DNA from: Vanilla planifolia
Lineage: Eukaryota > Streptophyta > Magnoliopsida > Asparagales > Orchidaceae
Assembly: GCA_023846275.1 (NCBI GenBank)
Contig: CM043874.1
Location: forward strand, 24,277,630-24,341,629
DNA: 64,000 bases
Direction of reading: 5' to 3'
Below are positions 24,000-37,281 of the stretch, piece after piece (the stretch's first letter is position 1; every line of letters begins with the position of its first letter). The notes beneath the pieces are model-generated. The model was not told the origin of the DNA. It saw only the letters and a program-made list of their open reading frames with translations, and ran no database searches. The position numbers and the translations under genes were made by a program.

Positions 24000-26900
24000 A
24001 GTTAGCTGGCATGTTCCCTTCTCTGTGGATGTGGGTGAACCGGACAACCTCCAGACCCCTGGCAAACTGAAGAGTCTCAGCAAAAGCCCCCTCCACTGGG
24101 GGGGTGGGAGATCATCTCGCGCACCACCTGGAGCACCGTCATCGAGTCAGTTTGGAATTCCATAGCCCGGTACAAGGGAAGGGATTCCCTCAGCATATTA
24201 AGGGCTAGTAGTATAGCATGGGCTTTCATCATGTCCACGACCTGTGAGAACATCCTCTTGCCAGCCACCAAAAGAGGCCTTCACATGCAATCTCTAACGA
24301 CCATGCCAAGACCAGCAATAGAATCACCAACCGCAGCATCGCAATTAACTTTTATCCATCCTGTTGGGGGGGAAGCCAACCATGTGTTACAAGTAAGTCC
24401 GAAGAGTTGTCAGGATTCCTGCTAGATAGGGATGAGTAGAAGGTATGTCGGTTAAGTGCAATATTCACCTCGATATTGATCGTCTGGATCAGCGAGCTCG
24501 GCAAAGGCACTGGGTTGTTGTGCCAGGTAGCATTCCTCCTTTTCTAGATATAGTACATAGTGGTGGCTAACGTGGCGGCATGCCTCTCCGTCACCGCGTT
24601 GGGCATTGGGCGAGCCAACGAATCGGAGGAGCCGGTCAATGAACAGTGTCCCGGTGCCCATGCCCGTGGACTGGCCCAGCACAGTCAACGCCTTGCGAGC
24701 CTGGCGGTCATCCCAGAGGTCTTGGGCACACAGGCAATCCCAGAATGTGTGCTGTAGGGTCTCCTCCGCTGCGTAGCACAGCTGATAGATGGAGTCCCGA
24801 CATAACCCCCTGCAGGCCAACTACGCCGCCGTAGGGAGGAACTCGTTGGCGACCCTCCACATGAAAATACGAACCCTGGGCATCGCTTTAATCTCCCAGA
24901 TTTTGCTCATCTCCTCCAAGGGCCCCCTGCCACCACGCCTGTCAAAATTCACAGCATTGCAAACAATGCTCATGTAAATCTTGCCACAGTCAACCCGCGT
25001 CTTCTCGGTGTGCGTCTAGAGCAGAACCTCCTGGGCAGACTCCTGGGCTCTCGAAAGGTGCAAGATCCTGTCAGTGAGCTCCTCGCTCGCCCAAGTGCGG
25101 ATAACATCCATATTCCAGATCCCGGCAACCGTGATGCATTCAGCAACGCTGGCCTGCCAATGTGAATGCATATTGATGAAGGTCGGCCAGCAGCAAAGGG
25201 GGAGGACGCCAAGCCAGTTGTCCTTTGTGAACCACGTCGTCTGCCCGTAGCCTATGCGCCAGACGAAGAAGGAAATTGCCTCCGACATCGCCCCCAACAC
25301 CATTTTGCACACAGAGGATGCATTGTGGGGGGCCTTCATTAGCAGATCACTCAGAGAGTACTTCCTCCTCATGGTGCCAATCCAGAGGTTGGCATCACGA
25401 TTGAGGATACGTTTGCAATTGTCCATTTGGAGCACCTGGTGCCAAACGCGGAGGTCACGAAGGCCAAGCCCGCCCGCGGGCTTCGACAGAGTGATGCGAT
25501 CCCAAGGCGCGTAATGTATGGCATTCGCACAGTTGGTCCCTCCCTAAAGGAATTTCCTGATGTGCCTCTCCATGTCATCAAGGACCCCCGCCGACACGAC
25601 GCAGTGTCTCAGGACATGACAGGGAATGGCATTGAGGACACAAGAGGCCAAGGCAGCCCTGCCCGCAAGCGATAGCAGCCGGATGTGCCAGTTGACCACC
25701 ATAGCATCCATTCTTTGGACAAGGAAGCTGAGATCCGCCTTGGTCAGGCGCCTCGCGGCGATGGGGATCCCAATGTATGTAAACATCCGGCCATGCTCCA
25801 TGCGGAGCTTTCTTAGGATCAGCTTGGACTTCTTTCTACTAAACTTGGGGCTAAAGAAGACCCTGGACTTCACGAGACTGACCCGCAACCCAGTGGCCGC
25901 CTCGAAAGCCAGCATGATGCTGATGACAGCGAATAGAAGATGCAAAATTTGCGGCACGTGCTGCCCCGACCTTAACCCAAGAAGCTGCCTTGACTCGTAG
26001 TTCCTCACCAAGCACGAAAAGTACTCGATGGCCAGGACGTAGAGATAGGGCGAGAGCGGGCAGCCCTGTCGGAGACCCCACTGCAACACCACCCACGGGA
26101 GACGAGCTCCATTGATGAGGACCCTGAATCTCGGGTAGGTGATGCATGCAGCGATCTAGTCACGACAAATAAGAGGGAATCCCATGGCTATCATCATCTC
26201 GAGCAGGAATTCCCAGCATACGCTATTGTAAGCCTGCTCCATGTCAAGCTTCACGGCCATGAGACCCGAAGCGGCGGTGCATGTGCTCATCTTCGCAGCC
26301 ATTTCCTACGCAATGTTGATGTTATTGAAGATGCTACGCCCAGGGATGAATGCGGCTTGCTCACGCGAGATGAGTCCCGGTATTAGCGACTTCAGCCTCC
26401 CGAGGAGAACGTGCGCCACCACCTTGTAGATGGTGTTGCAGAGGCTGATAGGCCGGTAGTGCTCCGGTCTACACGCCCCCTGCTTCTTCGGGATGAGAAT
26501 GACAAGTGTGTCCTTCCAGCCCTCCAGGAGCTTACGCTCCTCAAAGAATGCCTGTACGGCACTGATAACGTCGCTACGCATAATGGCTCAATAGTAATGC
26601 AGGAACTCCGCTGTGATCCCGTCGATGCCAGGAAGCGAGGTAATTTGTGGCAAGGTCCCGGGGTCCCTGCACCGCCATTTGTGTTCGAAGTAATCCAAGA
26701 TGACCCGACCAATGCTATCCGGAGAGTCTGCCACCTTGTCATCGTCGCCCTGCAGCATGGTAATCCGATTCGTCCGGGCCCGAGTGGTAGCTGCATTGTG
26801 GAAGAATCTCGTGTTGCCGTCCCCAAGATGCACCCAGTGCACTTTGTTGCGCTGCCACCACCATTGCTCCTCATTAGCGCAGTCTCGATGGAAGGCAGTT

Positions 26901-27932
26901 ACCATGTTCCCGAGCTGCACATGGTCCTCCTCAGTGAGACCATTCCTTGAGTCCCTAGTCTGAAGCTCATCGATACCTCGCTCCAGCTCCTTATTTCGGT
27001 TAACAAAATTCCCCACCTCCTCTCGGCTCCATCTATGCAGCGCCATCAACGAACGCTTGAACTTGGTCGTGACAATCTCCATGCGATTTCCTTCCGCCTG
27101 TCTTTGCCATGCATGGTGCACCACTTGGAAGGATTGTGGGAAGTGAAGCCATACGCTCTCAAAGAGCAGCATGCTGGAGTTCGGCTACGGGTTCCTGTCA
27201 CCCAAGTTAACCAGCAGCGAGCAGTGGTCCGAACCAAGTTGGCTGAGATGATTCACAGAGCACTCGGGAAAAGCAAGCATCCCTGTAGAATTCATGAGAG
27301 CCCGATCAAGCCGCTGCAGGATCGACGCGCTGCCCTGCTTCCCGTTGCACCACGTAAAGCGGTTGCCGGAGAAACCCAAATCAGCAAGCTAGAGGTCCTG
27401 CATGAAGTTAGCGAAGTCTTGCTGATCCCTATCGTAGATGAATCTGGGCCCGCCACGTTCTCCTTCTGGACCATGACCAGGTTAAGGTCCCCTGCAACGA
27501 TGAGGGGGTCGTTTCCACAGTGAGAGAGCCGGATGGCGTCCCAAATCTCCCACCGTTTATGGTGATCTTTAGGCCCATAAATAAAGAAGCAGTTGAGGTT
27601 GCAGTCCGCGTGAGAGGTAATCAAGCACGCCACCACGTGTGTCGAGGCGCTGTGATTGAAAGATCAACCAACTTCTTCCACAAGAGGACAATGCCAGCAG
27701 ACATGCCCATCGAGGGTTGGGCTGCAAATTCCCAGTCCCTTCCAAGTAGCCAGTCCGCATCGTGCCGGGAGAAGGACTGCGCTTTCGTTTCCATTAGCAC
27801 CACTACTGTCGCATTCCCCTCGCGAGCCAGACGTTGCAAATAAATCCTCGACTTCCCTTTCTTAGCACCTCTAATATTCCAGATTATAATCCGCATTTTG
27901 ACTTGAGCAGTATTATCAGTACTTCCATGCAA
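24000..27932 (-). pseudogene. LINE ORF2: endonuclease, reverse transcriptase, zf-RVT, RNase H; broken
   Basis: Endonuclease (APE type): MRIIIWNIRGAKKGKSR and METKAQ near 27.9-27.8 kb, VAGDLNLV near 27.5 kb, LGSDHCSLLV near 27.2 kb, i.e. the N, E, GDxN and SDH motifs. RT: PEHYRPISLCNTIYKVVAHVL and QAAFIPGRSI near 26.4 kb, LRQGCPLSPYLYVLAIE near 26.05 kb. The catalytic FADD box is deleted: HLLFA runs into VISIMLAFEAATGL near 25.93 kb. zf-RVT: RIFMWRVANEFLP and ETLQHTFWDC near 24.9-24.7 kb. RNase H: GWIKVNCDAAVG near 24.35 kb and FQTDSMTVLQVV near 24.15 kb. Near 24.0 kb the final ADWVAR-type motif has Trp changed to a TAG stop. Confidence 0.9.
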
Positions 27933-28381
27933 TCGTGCATCAGCTCTGGATCAAGCTTCCACCATCAACTTCCTTGATGGCCACTCCGCTCCACGAAGCA
28001 CAACCCGTGGATCGTCTCCTATTTAGTGCCATACCCATTTGGGCTAGTAAGTTTATCCCCCACTCGTTCCTCCTACACCAAGGGCAATTTCCTCTTACGC
28101 CCATCTGCTTGGGGCACATGGCTCGTGCTCACAGCCATCAAGGGATGACTATCCAAGCTTGTCTGCTTCTGATCCTTGTAGTCCCTAGTCTGCGGAACCC
28201 ACTTTGCTCTGCTTCTGCCACGTTCCGTGGATGGGCTTCTGGTGCCTTGAGACGTACTGGAAATATTGCGGCCACGAGTTCTGCGGCTGGCGTCCTTCCT
28301 GGGAGGTAGGCTTGCCATGACAACGAGGCCTTTGTGGCCCTATCTCCTATGCCTAGAATGAACAAGCATCCATGGCCCCAG

Positions 28382-29804
28382 TCATTGCGACTCTCCATGT
28401 GTAACACTTGAGTTCAGTTCCTGCTTCTGAGAGCCACAGGTGCCACCCGCCTCTGTAGGGTTGTCCTCACCAAGGGACGTGTCCCCCTCCACTGTCCATT
28501 GTTCCCGACCTACGACCGTACACGAGGGAAAGCCAGAACGGACAAACCCCACATCCTTATGCTTGTTACAGTGGCTCGCCAGGTGTCCAACATGGCCGCA
28601 AGTGAAGCAGATCCACAACAGTCCCTTATACTCGAAGCTCTAATAGGTTCTCTTGAATTCTCCATTGAGCCATATGCCCTGTTTCAATGGCTTTGAAAGA
28701 TCCATCAGGACGCACACCCGAGCGTAGGAGGAGCGCTCCATTTCGGCAGTCCAGCCATTGAGAAGGAAAGGTTCTCCAATTGCCTTGGCAATGCGTAGTA
28801 TGTTGTCAACATCCTAGTAGATAAGCGGGAGACCCGGGAGACGCGCCCAGACCGGTGCTAGCACCACAGAGGCAGAATTTGGTCCAAACTCGTGCGTCCA
28901 AATGTCGAGTCCCATGGCTTGGGCGGCGATCTGCCACTGGCCACCGAGCCAAACTTCATTCCTATCATTGATGGATTCAAAATGCAAGCAGAAGTAGTTA
29001 GAGGATAAGTTGAAGACCTTGAAGTTCTTGTAGTGGCCCCATCACTTGAGCAACACCCGCACAATGATGAGAAAGGGAAGGGTATTCCCGTAGACTCGGC
29101 CAACCAAATCGAATTTATGAAATTCGATATGTCGTTGGCAAGAATCCGATGACATGAGTACATCGCCTCCTTCCACGTAATCAGGAATGCCTGCGACACG
29201 CTCCTTGACGTCGATGTTCACTGGCCGCACATGCGAGGTCACTAGACTGCTGTTGTTGGTATTATTGTTTGCGGTTAAGGCTTCTCTGAAGCTCACCTTG
29301 GTTGTGAAAGCTGCACGATTCCCGACATCCCCTTGCACTAGTTTCCCTTCATTTAGTTTGAACATCACGGGCTCCGCCTCCTGTGCTCCATGTCTTATGG
29401 CACCCGCAGAGCTGTGCTCGCTGAACAGCCCTCCAGGTCAACCACTGCAGCTACTCCCTGAGCTTGAAGAGCAGGGAACAGCCCTGAAGTAATAAGCTCC
29501 GCCACAATCCTCGGAGCATCCCCACTATCCTGCGTGCTCCGCTGGCCCAAGGTGTGTCCCCATCAACCTCGGATTTTTGGGGAGGAGGTAAAGTTTCACC
29601 AGCCAATATGCCTCCCCCGGACATGGAGGAGGAGCACTCCCACATTGGGGAATTACTCCCAGAAGTCTGCATCTTCCTATTACTTCTCTGGGTCTTGCTT
29701 CCCACCATCTTCTGTTCAGCCAGGGCTGCAGGTGAAGCAAACCAAACATAGGGATGAAGCAGTGTGGTACTCCGCAGAATAGGTAAGTTATTAATCTTGT
29801 CCAA
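28382..29804 (-). pseudogene. LINE ORF1 (DUF4283-like and CCHC zinc knuckle), broken
   Basis: A start at 29804 (MDKINNLPILRST) opens a low-complexity N-terminal part. After frame changes come VSFREALTANNN (about 29.29 kb) and EFHKFDLVGRVYGNTLP (about 29.1 kb), the opening of the DUF4283 RNA-binding-like domain of plant LINE ORF1. Pieces of that domain follow down to 28.7 kb. The end carries WICFTCGHVGHLASHC (about 28.62-28.57 kb), an intact C-x2-C-x4-H-x4-C knuckle. The product would coat LINE RNA. At least three frame breaks are needed to follow it. Confidence 0.8.
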
Positions 29805-30140
29805 GCACCCCCACGCTTGCCAGGTCCATATTCAAATTCGAATTTCTCAGACCCACCAGTAAACAATCAACAATGTTCGAGTTTCACGTGACCTTCGCAC
29901 GTGCGACCATTAACCGTTGGTCCCTAGCCACTGTGAGCTATCTGCCACCGCCGCTCCACCGTGTCCTTCCACCGATTAAACCGTCCCTCTAGAGCCAAGT
30001 GATGGTAATGCTAGCCCGAATCGCCGCTCCCGCACCAGAGTGCAAGCCCCCAGATGTGGCTCGCACCACCACTCCTAGCTCGCCTCCCATAGCAGGCCCC
30101 AGGCGCTGGCTCGCGACGTGATCTTCCTACTCGGATCTCC

Positions 30141-30227
30141 TTCACTATCTCCCGTTGCTAGCTCCCGTCGCTCTCGTTGCTAGCTCCCATCGCTAGCTCC
30201 CTTCACTGTCTCCCGTTGCTAGCTCCC
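30141..30227. repeat. 61-bp tandem repeat at the 5' end of the LINE
   Basis: ttcactatctcccgttgcta plus gctccc at 30141-30166 recurs with one change at 30202-30227 (offset 61 bp); a shorter ttgctagctccc unit sits between. It lies in the LINE 5' untranslated region, the place where LINEs carry their internal promoter. Confidence 0.85.
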
Positions 30228-30268
30228 TTGGTCTTCCCTTTGTATCTTGTAAGTTGGATAGTGAATCC

Positions 30269-30285
30269 CATGAGCTTATTGTTTT
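30269..30285. repeat. LINE target-site duplication, right copy
   Basis: catgagcttattgtttt, identical to 23806-23822. It fixes the 5' end of the LINE at 30268, so the element is close to full length rather than 5'-truncated. Confidence 0.93.
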
Positions 30286-31200
30286 GGAAAATAATATTTC
30301 TATGAATATGATGAGAACTAGTACAATTTGAATGCAACATTTTGAATTGATCAAACAAAAGTTTGTCATTTGCATTCAAGGTTATAAATCTAACAAGTTT
30401 ATCATTGTTAGATCATAAATCATACAAGCATTTTTCATTCTTCTCATTTAATTCAAAACAAAGAAGCAAACATTATTTATTCTTTTTCTTTAGACTTTTA
30501 TATTTCTTAGAAAGAGAATTAAATGCATCAACTAATTCAATCAAATAAACTATTTTATTTTGGGAAAGTTCTGATATCTTACACTCCCCCCCAAATGATG
30601 CTTAATGATGACCTATAAGACAAATAAGATATTGTCTTCTTCCTTCCACATTATTTGAACATGAAACATCCTTGGTTGATAGACAAGACAAAGTCTTCTT
30701 GTTATGGCTTGTAAAGGTAGAAGATGGGTCTGAATCACTCCAAGTAGTAACCATGACCTTCTTCTTCTTTTTCTTTTCTTTTTTGTACTTATTCTTATTC
30801 TTTAATAATTTTGGACTTTTAAGATGATAATGTCCAATACCACTACACTCATAACATTATACCTCAGTCTTTCTAATTTTCACTTTGTGAATCTTCTTTT
30901 TTTTAGCCTTACATGTAGCACACTTCTTAATTATTTTTGTTAGTAATTTAGTAATCAATACAACCTCATTACTACTTGAAGATTCATCCTCATGATGCAT
31001 CCTTTAAGGATAGATCTTCTTTCTTCTTTTGCTTAGGTTGAGATTCTTCTCTTCTTTTTCTCATCTTTATCTATTGGTCAAGATTTCTTCAAGGAGAGAT
31101 ATTCCAGTCTTTGGAAGCTTTAACAGTGGTCATCAAAGGGTCAAACTCTTTAGAAAACACACATAAAAGTGTATTCCAAGAATGATGCAAACTATATTGG
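30286..31200 (-). pseudogene. SIRE/Maximus-like copia gag remnant, right of the LINE
   Basis: Read on minus, 30.87-30.82 kb gives CYECSGIGHYHLKSP, a CCHC knuckle whose last Cys is Ser (family CYECGxxGHxxxxCP). Next to it is a Lys-rich stretch (30.82-30.75 kb) and, upstream near 30.99 kb, a Ser/Asp/Glu-rich stretch, both usual in SIRE-type gag. A purine tract on minus at 30580-30600 resembles a PPT. Together with 22.56-23.8 kb it is the host into which the LINE jumped. Confidence 0.6.
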
Positions 31201-34200
31201 TGTAATTGAATGTGGGAATAGTATAGAAAATATATATTTACTTTTATAATAAATGAGCGTAAGGATAATTAGACTATATGAAATTAATCATATATAAAGA
31301 AAAAAATAAAATGATTCATAAAAGGTTTAAAAGCATCATATGACCTATTTTGGTTACTTATATTTAATTATTACAATGCTTCTTATTATACTTCTAAATA
31401 GAATGTGCTATACACTTTACATGTGATATGATCAAAAAATTGTAATATTATGTATGTAAAGTTTTTTTGTTTTAACCTACTATGTGATTGTGCTCAACTT
31501 ATTTTGGCTAACTATTTAAGTAATATTGATATAGATCATGAGATTTCAAGAAATAATGAGAAGAGATAAATACTCAGTATGATTATTAGTTTTGTTATTA
31601 TGTTAGTATAATAATGTAATAGGATTTAAAAATGTTTAGAATATTATAACAATATGCTTCTATGATAACATCATGATTTCTTAGTATATCTTTTATATCT
31701 CCACTATGAGCATTTGAAGAATAATTTTGTTTAGTTTATTTTTATTACAATGAAATGGTTAAAATTGTTTTCAATATTTGTGATATCAAATATTATATTC
31801 ATTTATTCTTTTACCTTAGTAAACAAATTAAATATTAGATAAATGGATTAAGTGATGGTAAAACTTTCACAATTATTGATTAGCATATAAAATCTCTAAA
31901 ATCTTCAAATTTTATAGATTTTTATGAAACTAGAGATGACTTATATAATATATAGGACTGAAGTATGAAAAGCCATGACACAAGAGTTAAAAAAGGCCCT
32001 TTATGGAGTTCATCCCACAAATTAAATGCTCTTTAAAAACATAAATAACCTAAATCAAGATATTATCATAAGATAAATACAAGTAGTTATGAACTAATGA
32101 GTCTTAAATTAAACAACTAAAAAACTACTGTATAAATTACAAGAAATAATCATCTAATTATTATGTGAGTCATTGTTTAAGGGGTATGCATGTTGTAGTT
32201 GATTTATTATTATCTTTAATGGTTTGGATGTACATTGGCTATGAGAATGTACATATATTGTAGTTGACCTGTAACTGATGAGCACCACTAAGAAGACCTG
32301 ATAAGCTGTAAGCTAAGTAGCGTTGTGGTTAATTAAGTAGCTATAAAAATAAGAGAAGCTAGTCTAGCAAGATAAGGACTAATTGGGCTTAGCTTTGGGT
32401 CCTTGTTGGGCCAAAATGAATGTGGTGAGCTACTAGGATCCTCTTGCATCACGGCTTTCATCAATAGAGCAAACATCAACAATCAACTTTTTAGTAATGT
32501 CATGTCATCATTTCTTTTCCTTAAAAATGTATTAGTGGTGTTAGCTTTTATATAAACCTATTGGTGATCATGGCTTACAAAAGAAGGTAGGCTAATAGGT
32601 AGAAATCACCTTGTGAATGTGGCTAATTTATTAATGATCCCCAAACTACTCTTGTATAACCTAGGATGAGATAAATAGAGTGGATTTTAAGTTTGAAGTT
32701 CAATTATAATCTCATGTAATATTTCCAAGATAATCAATTGTAATCCCATCAAAATTTTTTCACCCAAAATAGTTCTTTTCGCATATTACCTCATATATTA
32801 TTGGTATTTTTCTTGAGAAAGTTTGAAATTAAGAGCAATTATTTTTTGAACCAACTAAAACATCTTAACTAGCTCATATAATTGGTATAACATATAATTA
32901 GTTTGTCATTATTGGTATGCTAATTCATCTAGTCATTCTTGAATCTTCCAACAAGGATCTTCTTGTTGCCCACCATGAGCATATAGAATGATAAATAACT
33001 ATTGTAAGCCATCATTTGTTTACTAACCTATAGCTTTAATACCATTTTGATGTTACATCAATATACCTAGCCATTAAGTTTTAATGTTGTAAGCAAGACT
33101 TTGCCATCGTGTTTCTTCTAAATTTTGATTCAACAATTTAATTGATATCTAAAATGATTCTTTTACCACAAATTTTACTTTGATTTTTAAAATATATTGA
33201 TTTGGAGATTAAAGCATAAGACCTTAAAAAATAGATTTAGGTAGTTTTAGTTTTTCATTATATAGTATCTAATTCTATCAAGGTTTAAATACTTTTATAT
33301 ATTGTGATGATGAAACAAATTTAAATAAAGCTAACATCATGCATGGGAATTCAAATGCAAGAACCTTACGTGCTTTGCTAAAGTTCTATAACAACTGAAG
33401 AAGAATAATGCCTTAGAATGGTTTAAAATGTTTTTATAGTGGATTGAGCAAAGGCATTAAGAAATCAAAGATGTGTAGGAAATTAGCATGCCAAAATAAA
33501 ATTACACCAAATATTTCAAGGTGAACAGTCACAATTTGGTGCAAATGAGAAGGCAAGAATGTACTATTTAAATGAGAAATTGGAGAGAGATGAAGTGTGC
33601 CATTATTCTAATAATCTTCATATACAAGTAAAATAATGATCCAATGTTAAAGGAGAGAATACCCAAATAAATTCTATATAGTCCTATTTGTCCCAAATGT
33701 ACACTTAAGAATGGTTAAATTGAGTATGGAATTCTTTTAGAAAAATCAAATATATAAGTTCTCAAATAAATTAAAAACTTGCAACATATTTATATTTCAC
33801 ACTAAGGTTTCTAGATGATTCAATTTCTAATTGAATGACTTACATTTGTCCCTAGTCTAACTTGGATATGGGCCAAATTTCTTTATTTATACATCTTTTC
33901 TTGTAGTTTTTTAAGAAACCATTATATGCATTTTTCCTAAGGCTAACACACAACCTCAAACAATTCTTAAATCTTTTCAAAAACTAAAATCCCAACTTGT
34001 GTCTAGACTTCTAACATCTAGAGATGGGTATTTCTCTTTATACCATAATAATTTGAAGTAGGCCTCTTTCCTCTACAATATTAATAGCTTAAAGAAGGCT
34101 TGATAATAAAAAAAAAATAATTCTCTTTTATTTTTAGCAAGTTACAAATATTTTACAATTGAATCAAGAAATGACTTATGATAAATAGAATGAATATGCA

Positions 34201-36880
34201 AAAGAATGAAATTTCCTCACACATGTTATGAAGCATGTAAAAGATGCAGAAGTAAATTGCAGATATGCTTCTTTACCTTTTCCAGAATCCTTCCAACAAA
34301 TGGAAACAGGTTAATGATGTTTGAAAAAAATGTAAAGGTAAGATAATGAAGTAAAAAAAGATCACAGTGAGACTTTTAGAAGTGCTTGGTTGATTACAAC
34401 ATCAATTAAAAAAATTAAATTTCAAAACTTTTAAAGCTAAGCTTATATATATATATATATATATAATATATATAATTACTTAAAATTTTTTTAGATTTAA
34501 TCAAAAAAAGGTTCCAAGTTGCATTTTCAAGTTGCATTATATTATTAAACATGCTTAAATAAGGTAAAAAAATGGCCTTAAAAATATTTAGAAAAATTCA
34601 CAACTGGCTTGATAAGTTTATCTTAACCCAAATAGTAAAATAGAGTGGTCATTGCTAATTGTCAATGAATTAAATATATTATAAAGAAAACATTATATGT
34701 TTCTTATGATTCTCTAAAATGAGTGAATTTGCCTTATGTATCTGCAAACGTTTGTCCTACTTGCATGAAGTGACTTTTTGTTTGGAATTGCAAGCACATA
34801 GTAGAAAATTGGAGTAATCATGTGACTTTGTGCATGTAGCAATAGCTTTCCTTAGGTCCACATGTGTGTTCGCCATTATGCATGGATTTTAAAAACATTT
34901 TTTTAAAACCAATTTTGAGTAAAGTTTAAATGCCTATAAATGATAATTTTTCATTTATTTTTGAAAGCTTGATATATGCAATTTAAGTAATATATGATCG
35001 ATTTTTACAAACATATACTTTTACAAATGTTTCTCAAACTTGATCTTGATTCTTTCCTTTGTGAAGTGTTCACCTTTTCTCCAAACTTCAAGTGCTATTA
35101 TTGACTTCAATTTTGAGCTTGCAAGCTTAGAATAACTTTACAATCACTAATTTTCTTAAGCTCCCCTATGAAGTAATTATTTGAATTTCACCTTTAGCTA
35201 TGATTTTATTTTGCTCGAGCACTTCTCTTAAGCTTATTGAAGTTCTCAGGTTCTTCTTGGATTACATAGCTTAGAATAATATATGTGTATTATATAATGA
35301 TGTTAGTAGCTCACTTAATTGATATTATGACCATCAAAACTTAATCTTGAGCTATTAAGCTTATGGGCCTAATAAATCTATGTTAAATAGAGCTAAAATA
35401 ACATAATATAGTCAAGAAATAAGAAAAAAAGAAAAATCTAAAAAAAATCTACACCAAACAACCTTGTATACTTAGATAATCGCTTAGAAAGCTAGTACAA
35501 ATATATGGTGATGGTGTTTCAAATTGTTAAGGGTGGTTGTGTAATCATGTGTTGCATTATTTAAGTCATGCACCATATTATGTGAGGTTGATTATTAATT
35601 GTGGCATGTCATTACTTAATCACCCAAGATGATTTGAGAAGTATATAAGGCTATTTAAGTGAAACCCTAAAGCTTGGTAAAATCTTAAATTATGTTCAAA
35701 ATGTATCATGGAAGGTAAAGAACAACAAATATTTAGATGAGTACAAATTTATTTCATATCATGTGGTGAATATCTAAAAACCCTAAAGGGATTCCAAATT
35801 TTTTTTGTCCAATTTGATTAACAAAATTTCAAATAGTATACATTGGTCAAGCTTGAAGAGTTTGAGAAAAATAATAAATCAATTAAAAATATTGATAATA
35901 ATATTAGAAATAAGTAAAGTTCATTGATATAAACTCTATTGTGTTATGAGGATTACAAGACATGTTAGTAATCAATGTATGAAGCTATTAATCAACTAAC
36001 GGCTTTGATAAGATCACTAAAACTTCACATCATTAATGGTCAAAGTCAATTTCTTGATCATAATAGTACATTTCATAATTAATCAATTACTTAAGCAAAG
36101 ACAATAAGAGGCATTAGAAGTTGATTCTCCTGATAGGGGAACAAAAAATAGAAGCAATATTTTAATCAAGTTTTATTCACCTATATTTTGTATTAATATA
36201 TCATAAAGTTTGCGTTTGATAATAGTTATTTTAAAATTTATTGATAAATATTTTTGATGATTGATTTTTATAGTTAAAATAAAAAAGATTACAATCATGT
36301 GAAATGTTTTTTAAAAAATTTATTATGAATTTTTTTAAAAGATAATTCTAAACAAACTCTAGTAAAAAAAACCACAAATATCTCTTAACCCATGATCTTT
36401 TAACCATTAGTATTTCACAATTTTATATTCCAAATGTAATTCCTTTTAACTAAAAAGACAAATAGCTTATATTGTTTTCACAATATTAATTGAAATACCC
36501 GTTCTAAGTAATCATGCGAGACATGGTTTTGGCCGATTCACACTAATATTCTCGCAACTTTACATTTCCAATATAACTCAAATATTAACCTATATTTTGT
36601 ACTAATATTTTGAACAGACTCTAATTCTCATATTTTATGTTGATGTTTAAGATAACATGTCATCAAGTAATTAAAGACGTGTTTTAAGATAATTCAATTA
36701 GAAAAATACTGAATTTTTAAAATCAAACCGAAAATTATCAATTGTCTATTTTATTTGACTTTTTTTATTTAAATCTAATAATACTAGTCTTTATTTTATT
36801 ATTTTTATAGAACAATGTCTAAATTTTGAAATAAGGCTTTAAAGGACAAACTTAAATTGTGAGAAAACTTGTTGATTTTT
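31201..36880. other. AT-rich intergenic sequence, probably old transposon debris
   Basis: No readable protein or RNA. A TA microsatellite lies at 34444-34466. Two spots have a TATA-like box followed by LTR-like sequence (ctataaaaataag near 32341; gtatataagg near 35641), which may be promoters of solo LTRs, but I could not find their ends. Confidence 0.4.
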
Positions 36881-37126
36881 TTTGTATAATTTTTTAATTA
36901 TTTTGAAACAACAAATTTAATAATATTTTAAAACAAAATGTATCGATAAATCCATTGTTGACGTTGGCCATGATATTTAGTTTCTGTTTTTTTAATGAAC
37001 ATAAAAAAACTTTATTAACGGAGGAGCAGGATTTATCCCAGTCATATGGACGGGCAAGATTATCCCATTTGACCATTTCTTACATCGAACGCCTCTTTCC
37101 CCGTCGCCGCTGTACACAACCCATAA

Positions 37127-37215
37127 AACCCTATAGCGCTGCATCCTCTCCCCTGAACTTGTATATAATATCGCTTCGAGCTGCGACTCTCTCTCTCTCT
37201 CCCTCTCTCTCTCTA
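37127..37215 (+). promoter_or_regulatory. Telo-box and TATA promoter with CT-rich start region
   Basis: AACCCTA (telo box) at 37127-37133, TATATAATA at 37162-37170, then a CT repeat at 37185-37215 where transcription would start. The telo-box/TATA pair is characteristic of plant genes for translation components, including snoRNA clusters. Two box C/D snoRNAs begin about 70 and 270 bp downstream on the same strand, and no long ORF follows. Confidence 0.65.
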
Positions 37216-37281
37216 CGCCTTTCCAATGCAAGGTTTTGTCGTATATCTGTGATTTTGTTTTGATGCCTACATTTACTACTT

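Larger units (their letters stand above)
23823..30268 (-). mobile_element. L1-type LINE with RNase H domain, near full length
   Basis: A 6.4-kb GC-rich block in AT-rich DNA, flanked by a perfect 17-bp duplication. On the minus strand the order is: GC-rich 5' region with internal repeats (30.27-29.9 kb), ORF1 with DUF4283-like and CCHC knuckle parts (29.8-28.1 kb), ORF2 with endonuclease, reverse transcriptase, zf-RVT and RNase H parts (27.9-23.9 kb), and a short A tail at the 23.82 kb end. There are no LTRs. Both ORFs are broken by several frameshifts and stops, and the RT active-site box is gone, so it cannot move by itself. Numerous plus-strand ORFs here are antisense shadows. Confidence 0.95.

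Noticed and set aside
24231..28700. Many plus-strand ORFs of 60-180 codons
   Set aside because: They lie antisense to the LINE, have no family motif, and exist because the block is GC-rich with few stops.
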